Assembly (NCBI RefSeq): GCF_003347015.1
Contig: NZ_PNFB01000002.1
Span: 62,001 to 126,000 of the forward strand
Source: Brachybacterium sp. YJGR34
GTDB taxonomy: Bacteria; Actinomycetota; Actinomycetes; Actinomycetales; Dermabacteraceae
Length of the DNA: 64,000 nt
Direction: 5' to 3'
Shown piece by piece: positions 18,001 to 25,139 of this stretch. Both the position numbers and the translations under genes were made by a program. The notes beneath the pieces were generated by a model that had not been told where the DNA came from, did not search any database, and was given only the letters and a program-made list of their open reading frames with translations. Position 1 is the first letter of the stretch. Each line of letters opens with the position of its first letter.

Positions 18001-18428
18001 AGGACCAGGTCTCGCGGGTCATCCTCGACGTCCGCCGGCACGTGCACTTCCACGCCGAGGAGGTCGACGCCGAGGGCACCGTGGTCCACGCCCACGAGTC
18101 CGGCGGTCCGCTCTCGGGCGGCCAGAACGAGCGCCTGGCCACCTTCTGCCTCGCCGCGGCGCTGCGCTACCAGCTGGCCGGCACCGGGCAGCAAGTCCCG
18201 CGCTACGCGCCGATCATCATCGACGAGGCCTTCTCCAAGGGCGCCGGCAAGTTCATCACGGCCGCGATGGAGTCCTTCCGCCACTTCGGCTTCCAGGTGA
18301 TCCTCGCCAATCCGGGCAAGAACCCGCAGGCCCTCGCCCCGTTCATCGGCGGCGTCGGCGTGGTGTCCATCGCCCAGGACCGCTACTCCTCGGTCTCGCC
18401 GGTGCAGTTCGTGCCGGTGGAAGACTGA
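15045..18428 (+). CDS. JetC/MksB-like SMC ATPase without Wadjet partners
   Basis: A 1127-residue SMC-type ATPase. The N-terminal head has GGPGTGKST (64-72) after NWGTFHG, and the stretch LHKIQSAKELGDVNALLRDY, which is typical of JetC/MksB. Long charged coiled coils (about 330-470 and 650-860) flank a hinge-like globular segment (about 480-640). The C-terminal head has signature LSGGQNERL from 1023 and Walker B with D1060-E1061, so it should hydrolyse ATP. In Wadjet/MksBEFG, this subunit works with JetA, JetB and the JetD nuclease to recognise and cleave plasmids. No DUF3375, DUF4194 or JetD-like gene lies within 10 kb on either side, so this is an orphan copy with partners elsewhere, lost, or different. 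Confidence 0.85.
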   Translation: MTSAPEALDLPGVPETGAPAAPAADPDHPHPGQWRLVHAQVSNWGTFHGTHDLAVSPKGFFLTGGPGTGKSTLLDAISALLTPPRTLQFNAAASDAGPARSKYRRTVASYVRGAWAMHYDQATGEFSQEVLREKTTLSVLTLRYADGLGGTVQLSRLLLLHAGHSADSDVRSLYVIARKPLDVTDLRQFVSTQIEGKALEAAHPGTETFRQFREYRAAFSQLLGIPDEKALGLLHKIQSAKELGDVNALLRDYMLDAPRTFDLADQALANFHNLSEVYEALVTAREQRELLRGLRENHEGWASMRERGGELVDRRADIDVFAAQHLVRLLGDETDRLQLERDRLEAQQRRLTQDVTEARADLSQLKEQRRRAGGGEIDDWKQQIAGLEVERERRRERATEFASQLATLELRTPAGEDMFLALQREVSALRESLEAEEAGSDGARWEAEAQVRELGEILSRTRGELASLTSRASNLHSEDVALRDHIAAEVGIAPTELPFAAELLQVRAGEEEWTAAAEQALRGLARSILVPDRVYREVAAVIDRTKLRRRISYNRVNTDLRRPDRALDERSLAAKLEVKDGEFHVWLSHEIASRMDYTCADTLEEFTRLHRAVLRSGQIKHSATRHEKNADRQINDRSQWVLGFDNRAKRAVFEAERTRAEQALFEAQARRKDVEAERERRRERLFALQAISTVTWDDIDAASVARRVANLREMVRAAEDGSAALSELARQIEEVEQSIADSDEELLEVVRRAGKLGEQTERAAERLEEARERVAESTLAPEVEAELSERFRAISETLVLSTIDQVTKDASATLDAELMDLTRRTSRAEEDMRTAMREFSRRWPAQAGDTAPTLEGVDDYLGILQRIEEEKLPEVEDRFFEFFTGNTLGDVQALATAIAREPAEIRKRLQRINALLAQVEFHSGRYLQLSMRPVHLAALDDFKRALEEAVAHTALNDISRDRDLAEERFLSLRHLMDLIGSARTREDQVSRVILDVRRHVHFHAEEVDAEGTVVHAHESGGPLSGGQNERLATFCLAAALRYQLAGTGQQVPRYAPIIIDEAFSKGAGKFITAAMESFRHFGFQVILANPGKNPQALAPFIGGVGVVSIAQDRYSSVSPVQFVPVED

Positions 18429-18488
18429 TCGGCGTGCCGCGGAGGGACGAGCCGGCAGGAGCTCGGGCGATGCGGCCGTGCTGAGCGC

Positions 18489-18514
18489 CCGGCGCCCGGG
18501 GCACCGGGTGCCGG
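18489..18514 (+). terminator. Hairpin downstream of the JetC-like gene
   Basis: An 11-bp stem with one G-T pair (18489-18499 against 18504-18514) and a GGCA loop follows the stop by 60 bases. No T run. A separate promoter for the next gene follows. Confidence 0.45.
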
Positions 18515-18563
18515 TTCCGCGCGATGGGGAGTTCTCCCCATCGGCAGGATCGGCGGGCGCCGG

Positions 18564-18569
18564 TACCCT
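18564..18569 (+). promoter_or_regulatory. -10 element of the 159-residue unknown gene
   Basis: TACCCT, about 80 bases before the start at 18649, with a leader of roughly 73 bases ending in a strong ribosome-binding site. Confidence 0.4.
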
Positions 18570-18648
18570 GGATGCCCTCCGTTCCGATCCGGCGGAGCAG
18601 TGGGACGCCGCACGAGTCGGCGAGGAGATCGGAGAGAGGAGGCCAGCG

Positions 18649-19128
18649 ATGTCGGCGAGCCCTCCTCCCCTCGAGGTGCATCCGGGCGAGAGCGCCACCC
18701 ACCACCGCATCCGGGACCTGCTGGGCCGGGTCACCGCCGCGCTGCTCGCGGAGCAGCCGGCGCTGGGCGTCTTCGCGGAGCACCGGCCTGCGCGCGACCG
18801 CTCCTCGGGGAGCACCTGGCGGGGCGCGCAGACCCTCTGCCACGTCAGCCCGCTGCTGGCGAGCACGAGGGCGCCCGAGGCCGGCGAGGACGGGGCCGGG
18901 CGGCTGCTCGCCGCCGCCGAGGCCGTCGCGGCGCGCGGCGGCCTGCATCGTCGCTCGGAGCAGGTGCTCCAGGGCGTCTCGAGCGTCTCCTGGACCGATG
19001 CTGGTGGGGACCTGCTGGAGGTGGTGGTCGGCGTGCGCGTCGCGGTGCGCGCGATCAGCGCTCCCTTCGCGCCCGAGGGCCCCGCGGCGCCGAGGACCGT
19101 CCGTCCGGCCGGGCTGACCGCCCGCTGA
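18649..19128 (+). CDS. Uncharacterised 159-residue protein
   Basis: I do not recognise this family. ATG at 18649 has an excellent ribosome-binding site (GGAGAGAGGAGG at 18631-18642, six bases away), which supports a real gene. The product is soluble, with an amphipathic helical first half (HHRIRDLLGRVTAALLAEQ), a middle with HRRSEQVLQGV and a predicted beta strand DLLEVVVGVRVAVRAIS near the end, resembling the end of an Asp23- or UPF-type small alpha/beta domain. It follows the JetC-like gene on the same strand but is not similar to JetA, JetB or JetD and has its own promoter, so a functional link is unproven. The stop codon lies in an 11-base tandem repeat. Confidence 0.6.
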   Translation: MSASPPPLEVHPGESATHHRIRDLLGRVTAALLAEQPALGVFAEHRPARDRSSGSTWRGAQTLCHVSPLLASTRAPEAGEDGAGRLLAAAEAVAARGGLHRRSEQVLQGVSSVSWTDAGGDLLEVVVGVRVAVRAISAPFAPEGPAAPRTVRPAGLTAR

Positions 19129-19143
19129 CCGCCCGCTGACCGC
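19111..19143. repeat. Three tandem 11-base repeats at a gene end
   Basis: CCGCTGACCGC occurs twice in tandem (19122-19143), preceded by one variant copy beginning GGGCTGACCGC. The TGA of the middle copy is the stop codon of the 159-residue gene, and the next copy supplies a second out-of-register TGA. Confidence 0.7.
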
Positions 19144-19222
19144 ACCCTCCGTGACGGCCGCCGGGTCGCGCGCGGACCGGTCCGAGCCGCTCCGGGGTCA
19201 GGGTCCGCGGCGCCCCGATTGC

Positions 19223-19228
19223 TAGTCT
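19223..19228 (+). promoter_or_regulatory. -10 element giving a leaderless mRNA for the CshA-like protein
   Basis: TAGTCT ends six bases before GTG at 19235, the geometry seen at several other genes here. Confidence 0.55.
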
Positions 19229-19234
19229 GGGCCG

Positions 19235-21199
19235 GTGCTCGAGCCGTCGCCGCGTCCTCGCCCGCGCCCCGGCCCCTCCCGGCCGGTCGCGCGGCTCGCC
19301 GCGCTGGCCGCCTCCGGGGCGCTGGCGCTGTCGCTCTCGCTGCCGGCCTCGGCCCTCGGTGAGGACGGACCCTTCGAGTTCCCCGTCGAGTCGGACGCGC
19401 TGGCGATGATCCCGGGATCGGCCACCCGCCTCCCGCTGGACGGTCTGATCCAGGACGATCTCGAGGCGGAGGTCGTTCCGGACTCCGCCCGCCTGGCCAT
19501 CCCGGAGGACGTCGCCGAGAGCGCCCGCGCCCCCATGGAGCTCGAGGACGACGGCCGGTCGATCGTGGTCTCCGGGGAGGGGACCTGGTCGCTGCTGGGC
19601 ACGGACCTCGTGTTCACCCCGCTGGTCGGGGTGGAGGGTCCGAGCTCCCCGATCGCGCTGACCATCGAGTCCGTCCAGGGGGTGAGGTCCCTGCCCGTCA
19701 CGCTCACGCCCGATCTGCTCGAGCTCGAGGAGATCTCCGCGCACGGCTCCGCCGACGAGCCCACCTCCATCGCCCTCGAGGGCGGCGTCCCGTCCGGGGG
19801 CACCGTGCACCTGGAGCTCGCGGGGCTGCCGGCCGGCTCGACGGTCACCGCCGACGGCAGCCGGGCGATCGTCCCGGACCAGGGGCTGTGGCAGCTCTCG
19901 GCCGACGGCGGCACGCTCCGCCACACGCCGGCCGCCCCGGGCCTGGGCCGCCAGGTCGATCCGGTCCGGCTCGCCGTCACGGACGAGGAGGGGACGGTGG
20001 TGAGCGCGGCGGAGGTCTCCCTCACGGTGCCGATCATCTCCGACCTCGACTGGTCCGCCCCCTTCGGCGAGGACATCCTGTTCGTCGTCGGCGAGGGACA
20101 GCAGTACGTCGACCCCTCCACCCTGCGCCTGCAGCCTCTCGGCGGCGTCACCGAGGCGGAGTCCGCGACCGACGGCACCCGAGTGGTGATCCACGGCGAG
20201 GGCACCTGGGCGCTGGACCGCGAGAGCGCCACCGTGCGCTTCACCCCGGAGAGCGATCAGGTGCGCGAGACCGCCCCGATGGGGATCGTGGGCGGCGACG
20301 GTGAGGGCGCGTCGGCCTCCACCGCGCTGCTGAGCACCGCCTACCCGATCCTGCGGGACCGCTCCCTGGCCGGGATCCCCGGGCGGGAGCTCAGCTTCGA
20401 CCTCAGCACCGGGATCCGGGACGTGCGCTCGGACTCGCTCCGCTTCGATCCGGAGGCGGTCCCCGAGGGCGGCACGCTCTCCGAGGACCGCACCGAGCTG
20501 GTGGTCGAGGGGGAGGGGACCTGGACGATCGATCTCGCCAGCCGCTCGCTGGTGATGACTCCCGAGGAGTCGTTCACCGGGACCGCCGCATCGGTGGGGA
20601 TCACCGCCCGCGGGGTCTACGCGGACAATCCCGTGGAGGCGACCTTCGAGGCCACCTTCTCGCCGGTCATCGCGACCCTGCGCGACGACGAGGGACGCAC
20701 CGCGCCCCGGGCCCCGATCACCGTCGACGTGCTCGGCAACGACACCGCCGGCAGCGGCTCCCAGCCGCTCGAGCCCGAGTCGGTGGAGCTGAGCTCGCTG
20801 GCGGCCACCAACATCACCGAGCTCGACGAGGGCCGCGGGACGCGCCTGGTGATCCCGGGGGAGGGGGAGTACACCGTGGGGGCGAACGGGGCGATCACCT
20901 TCACCCCGGAGCAGGGGTTCACGGGGCGCACCACGCCGATCGCCTATCACGTGCGGGACTCCGCCGGCATCCCGGCCACGGCGAACCTCGTGGTCGACGT
21001 CGACCCCGAGTTCGCCGCGAGCACCGAGCAGGGCGCCGACGTCGCCGGCATCAACAGCCTGCTGGTGGGGTTGACCCCCGCCTCGCCGGGCACCGCGATC
21101 GTCTTCGGCACCATCGTGCTGCTGCTGCTCTACAGCGGCGGCGTGTCCCTGTGGATCGGGCTGCGCATGGAGGCCGACCGTCGGGCGTGGGAGGACTGA
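19235..21199 (+). CDS. Secreted surface protein with CshA-type fibril-like repeats and C-terminal membrane anchor
   Basis: A 654-residue exported protein. A long Arg/Pro-rich n-region is followed by a hydrophobic signal (LAALAASGALALSLSLPASA), with cleavage probably near residue 43. The body holds about five repeats in which GEGTW or GEGEY is followed 10-15 residues later by a strand ending F/M-TP and, in the best copies, EQGFTG (near 555) and ESFTG: the pattern of CshA-type fibril repeats and related bacterial Ig-like adhesin modules. A single membrane helix near 620-640 is followed by a short charged tail; there is no LPXTG. Probably a membrane-anchored wall-spanning adhesin or structural protein. 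Confidence 0.75.
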   Translation: MLEPSPRPRPRPGPSRPVARLAALAASGALALSLSLPASALGEDGPFEFPVESDALAMIPGSATRLPLDGLIQDDLEAEVVPDSARLAIPEDVAESARAPMELEDDGRSIVVSGEGTWSLLGTDLVFTPLVGVEGPSSPIALTIESVQGVRSLPVTLTPDLLELEEISAHGSADEPTSIALEGGVPSGGTVHLELAGLPAGSTVTADGSRAIVPDQGLWQLSADGGTLRHTPAAPGLGRQVDPVRLAVTDEEGTVVSAAEVSLTVPIISDLDWSAPFGEDILFVVGEGQQYVDPSTLRLQPLGGVTEAESATDGTRVVIHGEGTWALDRESATVRFTPESDQVRETAPMGIVGGDGEGASASTALLSTAYPILRDRSLAGIPGRELSFDLSTGIRDVRSDSLRFDPEAVPEGGTLSEDRTELVVEGEGTWTIDLASRSLVMTPEESFTGTAASVGITARGVYADNPVEATFEATFSPVIATLRDDEGRTAPRAPITVDVLGNDTAGSGSQPLEPESVELSSLAATNITELDEGRGTRLVIPGEGEYTVGANGAITFTPEQGFTGRTTPIAYHVRDSAGIPATANLVVDVDPEFAASTEQGADVAGINSLLVGLTPASPGTAIVFGTIVLLLLYSGGVSLWIGLRMEADRRAWED

Positions 21200-21224
21200 G
21201 AGGTCGACAGGGCCCCCGGGCCCG

Positions 21225-21842
21225 TCAGCAGCCCTCGGGGGACTCGACCGGCTGGGCGAGGGCCTCGGTGGCCGCGGCCTCGTCGATCAGGCCCGTGAAC
21301 CCGGTGCCCAGCAGCAGGTCCACCTCGGAGCCCTCCCGGCTCTCGTCGAGGCGCAGCTGCGCCGGGGCGTCCTCGCCGGTGACCTGCGCGGCCACGGACC
21401 GGGCCGCGAGATAGGCCGAGGGTCCGAAGACGACGGTCGCCGGACCGCTGGACTGCCGGGTGTTGCCGGGATCGCCCACCGCGTAGCCGCGCCCGGCGAG
21501 ATCCTCGGTGACGGATCCGGCCAGGCCGGTGCGGGTGGTGCCGTTGAGGACGGTCACGCTGACCTCGCCGGGCGGGAGGGGCACGGCGCCGTCCTCGGGG
21601 CAGGTGATCCCCGAGGGGGCGGACTCGAAGGTCTTCTGGGAGATCACGCCGGGCTCGTCGACGGGCTCCTGGAGGTCCTTCACGGCGTAGGCCCCGATGC
21701 CGATCAGCACGATCGAGAGGATGGAGAAGAAGGCCAGCTGCGTCGCCCGCAGACGGCGCGTCCGGCGCAGCCGCTGATCGCGGCGGCGGACGTCGTCGGC
21801 GGAGCGGCCGTAGGGGTGGGCATCGCGATGGGAGGAGGGCAT
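21225..21842 (-). CDS. LytR C-terminal domain protein
   Basis: A 205-residue protein with a basic cytoplasmic N-terminus of about 35 residues, one membrane helix (FFSILSIVLIGIGAYAV), and an extracytoplasmic LytR_C domain beginning VSVTVLNGTTRTGLAG, the family's characteristic VLNG motif. LytR_C often follows LytR-CpsA-Psr phosphotransferases that attach glycopolymers to peptidoglycan; here it stands alone without the catalytic LCP domain. Two cysteines, one near the strand SGITCPEDG and the last residue but none between, could form a disulfide. It lies 13 bases downstream of the hexosaminidase gene and is likely co-transcribed with it. Confidence 0.8.
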   Translation of the reverse strand: MPSSHRDAHPYGRSADDVRRRDQRLRRTRRLRATQLAFFSILSIVLIGIGAYAVKDLQEPVDEPGVISQKTFESAPSGITCPEDGAVPLPPGEVSVTVLNGTTRTGLAGSVTEDLAGRGYAVGDPGNTRQSSGPATVVFGPSAYLAARSVAAQVTGEDAPAQLRLDESREGSEVDLLLGTGFTGLIDEAAATEALAQPVESPEGC

Positions 21843-21855
21843 CGTGGCGAGTCGT

Positions 21856-23268
21856 TCAGTCGAGGGGACGATAGCGGATGCCGAAGGCGTCGAGCCGGGG
21901 CAGGTGGGCGCGCAGACGCTCCTCGAACTGCTCCCAGGTCTGCTCCGGGGAGCCCCAGGCGCGTTCGGCGAGGGCGCACAGCCGGGGGAAGGCCATGTAC
22001 TGGAAGCTCTCGGCGTCGGGCAGGTACTCGGACCACAGCTGGGCCTGGACGCCCAGGATCAGCCGCCGCTGCTCCTCGGTGAGCGACGGCGGCTCGAGCG
22101 GCGCGGTGTAGACGTCCTCGACCGAGAGCACGGGGCCGGGGATCGCCGGCGGCTCGTGGGCGGGGGAGGCCTGGTAGTAGTTGAGATACGTCTGGTCATG
22201 GGTGGAGATGATGGTGCGGAAGCCGCGCCGCACGGAGCGCTTCACGCCGGCGGCCTCCCGCCAGTTCATGACGATGGTGTCGTCGGGCAGGCGGGTCTCG
22301 AGCACCTCGTCCCAGCCGACGATCCGCTTGCCGTGCTCGGCCAGGACCTCGGCGGCGAAGCGGGTGAAGCGGCCCTGGATCTCCGAGAAGCGGGTCAGGC
22401 CCCACTCGTTGAGGCGGCTGCGGGCGGCGGAGGAGCGCTCCCACTCCCCGCGCGGGCACTCGTCGCCGCCGATGTGGACGTACGGGCCGGGGAAGATCGC
22501 CGCCACCTGGGTCAGGACGTCCCGCACGAAGTCGAAGACGACATCGGACACCCCGAGGACGTGATCGGAGATCCCCCAGACCTCGCGCACGCCGATCTGC
22601 TGCTCCGGGACGTTGCCGAGCTCGGGATAGCTGGCGATCGCGGCCTGCATGTGGCCGGGCAGGTCGATCTCCGGCACGATCTGCACGCCGCGGCGGCGGG
22701 CGTACTCCACGAGCCCCTCGAGCTCCTGCGCGGTGTAGTAGCCCCCGTGGCGGGTGCCGTCGAACCGCCAGGTCTCGGCCCCGCCGTCCATGCTCCCCAC
22801 GAGGGTCTGCTCCCGCCAGGCCCCGATCTCGGTGAGCCGCGGATAGCCCTTGATCTCGATCCGCCAGCCCTGGTCGTCGGTCAGGTGCAGGTGCAGGACG
22901 TTCAGCCGGTGCAGCGCCATCGCGTCGATGAAGGTCTCGATCTCCGCGATCGGGAGGAAGTGGCGGGCCACGTCCAGGTGGAGGCCGCGCCACGCGTAGC
23001 GGGGCCGGTCCGCGATGGTCACGCAGGGGATGGAGCCGTTCGTGCCGGTGACGATCTGGGCGAAGGTGTTGCGGCCGTCCGCCAGCGCGGCCTCGCTGCC
23101 CGCGGCGAGGTTCGCTCCGCGGGGGGAGATCGACAGGGTGTACTCCGCGGCGTCCAGCTCGTCGTTGACCCCCACGGAGAGCTCCTCCCAGGGGTCCTGC
23201 GTCTCCCACGCCCCCTCCGACCAGATGACCGACTGCGGCAGCGGGACGAGGGCGAGCGGGTCTGTCAT
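21856..23268 (-). CDS. Beta-N-acetylhexosaminidase (GH20)
   Basis: A 470-residue family 20 glycoside hydrolase. The N-terminal GH20b-like domain (to about 130) precedes a TIM barrel with HLHLTDDQGWR, PEIDLPGHMQAA and the catalytic pair in HIGGDE, where Asp orients the substrate acetamido group and Glu is the acid. The later tryptophan motif GVQAQLWSEYL fits the active-site wall. It removes terminal GlcNAc or GalNAc from glycans. No signal peptide is visible, so it probably acts in the cytoplasm on imported or recycled oligosaccharides. ATG at 23268 is preceded by AGGAGG, which fixes the start and rejects the longer frame. Confidence 0.9.
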   Translation of the reverse strand: MTDPLALVPLPQSVIWSEGAWETQDPWEELSVGVNDELDAAEYTLSISPRGANLAAGSEAALADGRNTFAQIVTGTNGSIPCVTIADRPRYAWRGLHLDVARHFLPIAEIETFIDAMALHRLNVLHLHLTDDQGWRIEIKGYPRLTEIGAWREQTLVGSMDGGAETWRFDGTRHGGYYTAQELEGLVEYARRRGVQIVPEIDLPGHMQAAIASYPELGNVPEQQIGVREVWGISDHVLGVSDVVFDFVRDVLTQVAAIFPGPYVHIGGDECPRGEWERSSAARSRLNEWGLTRFSEIQGRFTRFAAEVLAEHGKRIVGWDEVLETRLPDDTIVMNWREAAGVKRSVRRGFRTIISTHDQTYLNYYQASPAHEPPAIPGPVLSVEDVYTAPLEPPSLTEEQRRLILGVQAQLWSEYLPDAESFQYMAFPRLCALAERAWGSPEQTWEQFEERLRAHLPRLDAFGIRYRPLD

Positions 23269-23378
23269 CAGTTCCTCCTGGGCGGCGACGCCGAACGAGA
23301 TCCTGATCAGTCTGCCACGGAGAGATGGGTCACGGCGTCCCGGCACGCGCCCTCGAGACGAGCTCGTCCCGGACGCAC

Positions 23379-23411
23379 GGGAGCCCGGTCGGCGGTGCCG
23401 ACCGGGCTCCC
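23379..23411 (-). terminator. 14-bp perfect hairpin downstream of the NlpC/P60 gene
   Basis: GGGAGCCCGGTCGG (23379-23392) pairs perfectly with CCGACCGGGCTCCC (23398-23411) around a 5-base loop. It lies in the 231-base gap after the NlpC/P60 stop and before the hexosaminidase gene. No T run. Confidence 0.65.
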
Positions 23412-23499
23412 TCACGGGTCCTGCCCCTTCCCGTGGACGCCGAGGCGTCGAGCAGGTCACCGTGGTCCTGGATCCGTCTCCTGCGCGGAGGCTCGTGCC

Positions 23500-24627
23500 T
23501 CAGCGATAGGTGACGAAGACGTGCGGTGCGCTCCAGATCGAGCGCTCGACCACCTGCTGGCGCGAGCCGGAGGCGTCGATGATCCGGCCGTTGCCGAGGT
23601 AGATCCCCATGTGGCCGTAGTCGTTGCCGGTGAAGGCCACCAGGTCGCCGGGCTGCGCCTCGGACTGCGCGATGATGCGCCCGCCGAAGGTGTACCCCTT
23701 GGCGGTCTTCCGCGGCAGGTCGATGCCCGCCTGGTTGTACGCGTGGTACACCAGGCCCGAGCAGTCGAAGCCGCCCGCCGGGGAGGAGCCGCCCCAGACG
23801 TAGCCCACGCCGAGCTGTGCGCGGGCGGCGCTGATGACCGCGGCGCCGTTCACGCTGCCGGTGCTCGCGGAGCCCTGGTCGTCGCGGCCCGTGGCGCCTG
23901 CGGAGAGGCGGACGTCGCCGGCCAGGGCGCTCCAGGTCCGGGTGCCCACCACGGTGTCCACGCGGAGGCCGGCGGCGGTCTGCAGCGCCCGTACCGCGGA
24001 GGCGGTGCGGGGACCGAAGACACCGTCGACCGCGAGCGAGGCGCCCGAGGCGTTGAGCTCCTTCTGCAGGGTGCTCACCGCCCCGCCGCGATCGCCCTGG
24101 CGCAGGGTCTGCCCGGAGGCGGAGGTCTCCGAGGACGAGCTCGAGGAGGTCAGCGAGCCCCACGTGAGCGGGCCCACCACGCCGTCCACGCCGATGCCGG
24201 CGGAGCGCTGCTGGGACTTCACGGCCTGCAGGGTCCGGGCGCCGAGGACGCCGTCGGTCGCGAGCGAGGCCCCGTGTGCGTTCAGCCGCTGCTGCAGGTA
24301 GGTCACCGCCGAGCCGCGGGAGCCGAGGCGGAGCGTCTGCGCGGTGTGCGAGGACTGGGTGGCGGGAGCCGGTGCGGCGGACACCGGAGCGGCCGGGGCC
24401 GGCGTGGCCGGGGCCGGAGCGGCGCCGCGGACGGCCCCGTGGGCGGAGGTCGGGGCGGAGGACTGGGCGGTGGCGGCGGCGGACCCGGCCAGCGCCGCGG
24501 TGGCGGAGACGGCGCCGAGGGCGGCGACTCCTCCGACTCCCCGGCCCACCGGGGCGGCGAGCCCTCGGTAGTCGATGACGGCACGGCCGGCGGCCCGGTG
24601 CGTGCCTCGTGGTGCGGTGCGGAACAT
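23500..24627 (-). CDS. Secreted NlpC/P60 endopeptidase with two peptidoglycan-binding domains
   Basis: A 375-residue exported peptidoglycan hydrolase. A signal-like hydrophobic stretch (about 27-55) and an Ala/Pro linker lead to two PG_binding_1 domains (about 97-155 and 175-235, each with DGV(L/F)G(A/P)RT) and a C-terminal NlpC/P60 domain with catalytic Cys289 in GGFDCSGLV and His339 in DYGHMGIYLG. These enzymes cut the stem peptide, usually after D-Glu. ATG at 24627 gives a twin-Arg-poor, basic n-region. The long 5' region with palindromes suggests regulated expression, as for other NlpC/P60 genes in actinobacteria. Confidence 0.88.
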   Translation of the reverse strand: MFRTAPRGTHRAAGRAVIDYRGLAAPVGRGVGGVAALGAVSATAALAGSAAATAQSSAPTSAHGAVRGAAPAPATPAPAAPVSAAPAPATQSSHTAQTLRLGSRGSAVTYLQQRLNAHGASLATDGVLGARTLQAVKSQQRSAGIGVDGVVGPLTWGSLTSSSSSSETSASGQTLRQGDRGGAVSTLQKELNASGASLAVDGVFGPRTASAVRALQTAAGLRVDTVVGTRTWSALAGDVRLSAGATGRDDQGSASTGSVNGAAVISAARAQLGVGYVWGGSSPAGGFDCSGLVYHAYNQAGIDLPRKTAKGYTFGGRIIAQSEAQPGDLVAFTGNDYGHMGIYLGNGRIIDASGSRQQVVERSIWSAPHVFVTYR

Positions 24628-24891
24628 CGGGGTATCGCTTTCTCCGTCGCCGCACAGGTGCGTCCGCGGCGCGAGGCGCCTCGCGCGCACGAGCACTGCG
24701 CCCGTCACACAGGGAAGAGGAGGAAGACCCGAGCCGGTGACGGGGAGGCGGCAGCACGGGGCGTGCCCCGGGAACAGGCGGCACTGCCGTCGACTGTATG
24801 TCCCCTGAACCCGGCCTCCCCAGAGGGATTTGCCCGCCCAACACGGCGTCTTTACGAAGAATTTGCACTATTTCGCGAAATGGCGCCGTGT
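24628..24891 (-). promoter_or_regulatory. Long AT-richer upstream region of the NlpC/P60 gene with dyads
   Basis: This part of the 382-base gap holds no gene I can support. On the minus strand a -10 candidate TACAGT (plus-strand 24793-24798) would give a leader of about 158 bases, which contains an 18-bp perfect palindrome at 24669-24686. Further upstream an 8-bp inverted repeat, ACACGGCG at 24841-24848 and CGCCGTGT at 24884-24891, encloses an unusually AT-rich segment with the 12-bp palindrome ATTTCGCGAAAT at 24870-24881. These look like protein-binding sites. I could not match the leader to the ydaO-type c-di-AMP riboswitch. Confidence 0.45.
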
Positions 24892-24962
24892 CGGGCTTGA
24901 GAATCGAGAAACAGCGAGGTAGTTACGCCGTTGTTATTCGCTGGGTGTCCGGGGACGACGAA

Positions 24963-25000
24963 AGAGCCGCGGGAGAGTCTCTCGACTCTCCCGCGGCTCT
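24963..25000 (-). terminator. 15-bp perfect terminator hairpin of tRNA-Pro
   Basis: Positions 24963-24977 pair perfectly with 24986-25000 around an 8-base loop; on the minus strand the stem ends in CTCTTT. It lies 10 bases beyond the tRNA 3' end. Confidence 0.8.
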
Positions 25001-25007
25001 CGACTCC

Positions 25008-25083
<76 letters not shown>

Positions 25084-25139
25084 GAGGGTTCCCGCCGAAG
25101 CGGCTCACCGAGGAGCAACTTTACCAGGCGTTCGGGGGC

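Noticed and set aside
15045-19128. Complete Wadjet (JetABCD) defence system
   Set aside because: Only a JetC-like ATPase is present; neighbours show no similarity to JetA, JetB or the JetD nuclease.
16308-19145. 945-codon minus-strand frame opposite the JetC-like gene
   Set aside because: The plus strand has Walker motifs and coiled coils in frame; the minus-strand product is compositionally biased and has no start signal.
24628-24860. ydaO-type c-di-AMP riboswitch upstream of the NlpC/P60 gene
   Set aside because: I looked for the conserved CCGAA(C/U)CCGUCAGC and GGGGUGAAUC segments on the minus strand and did not find them.
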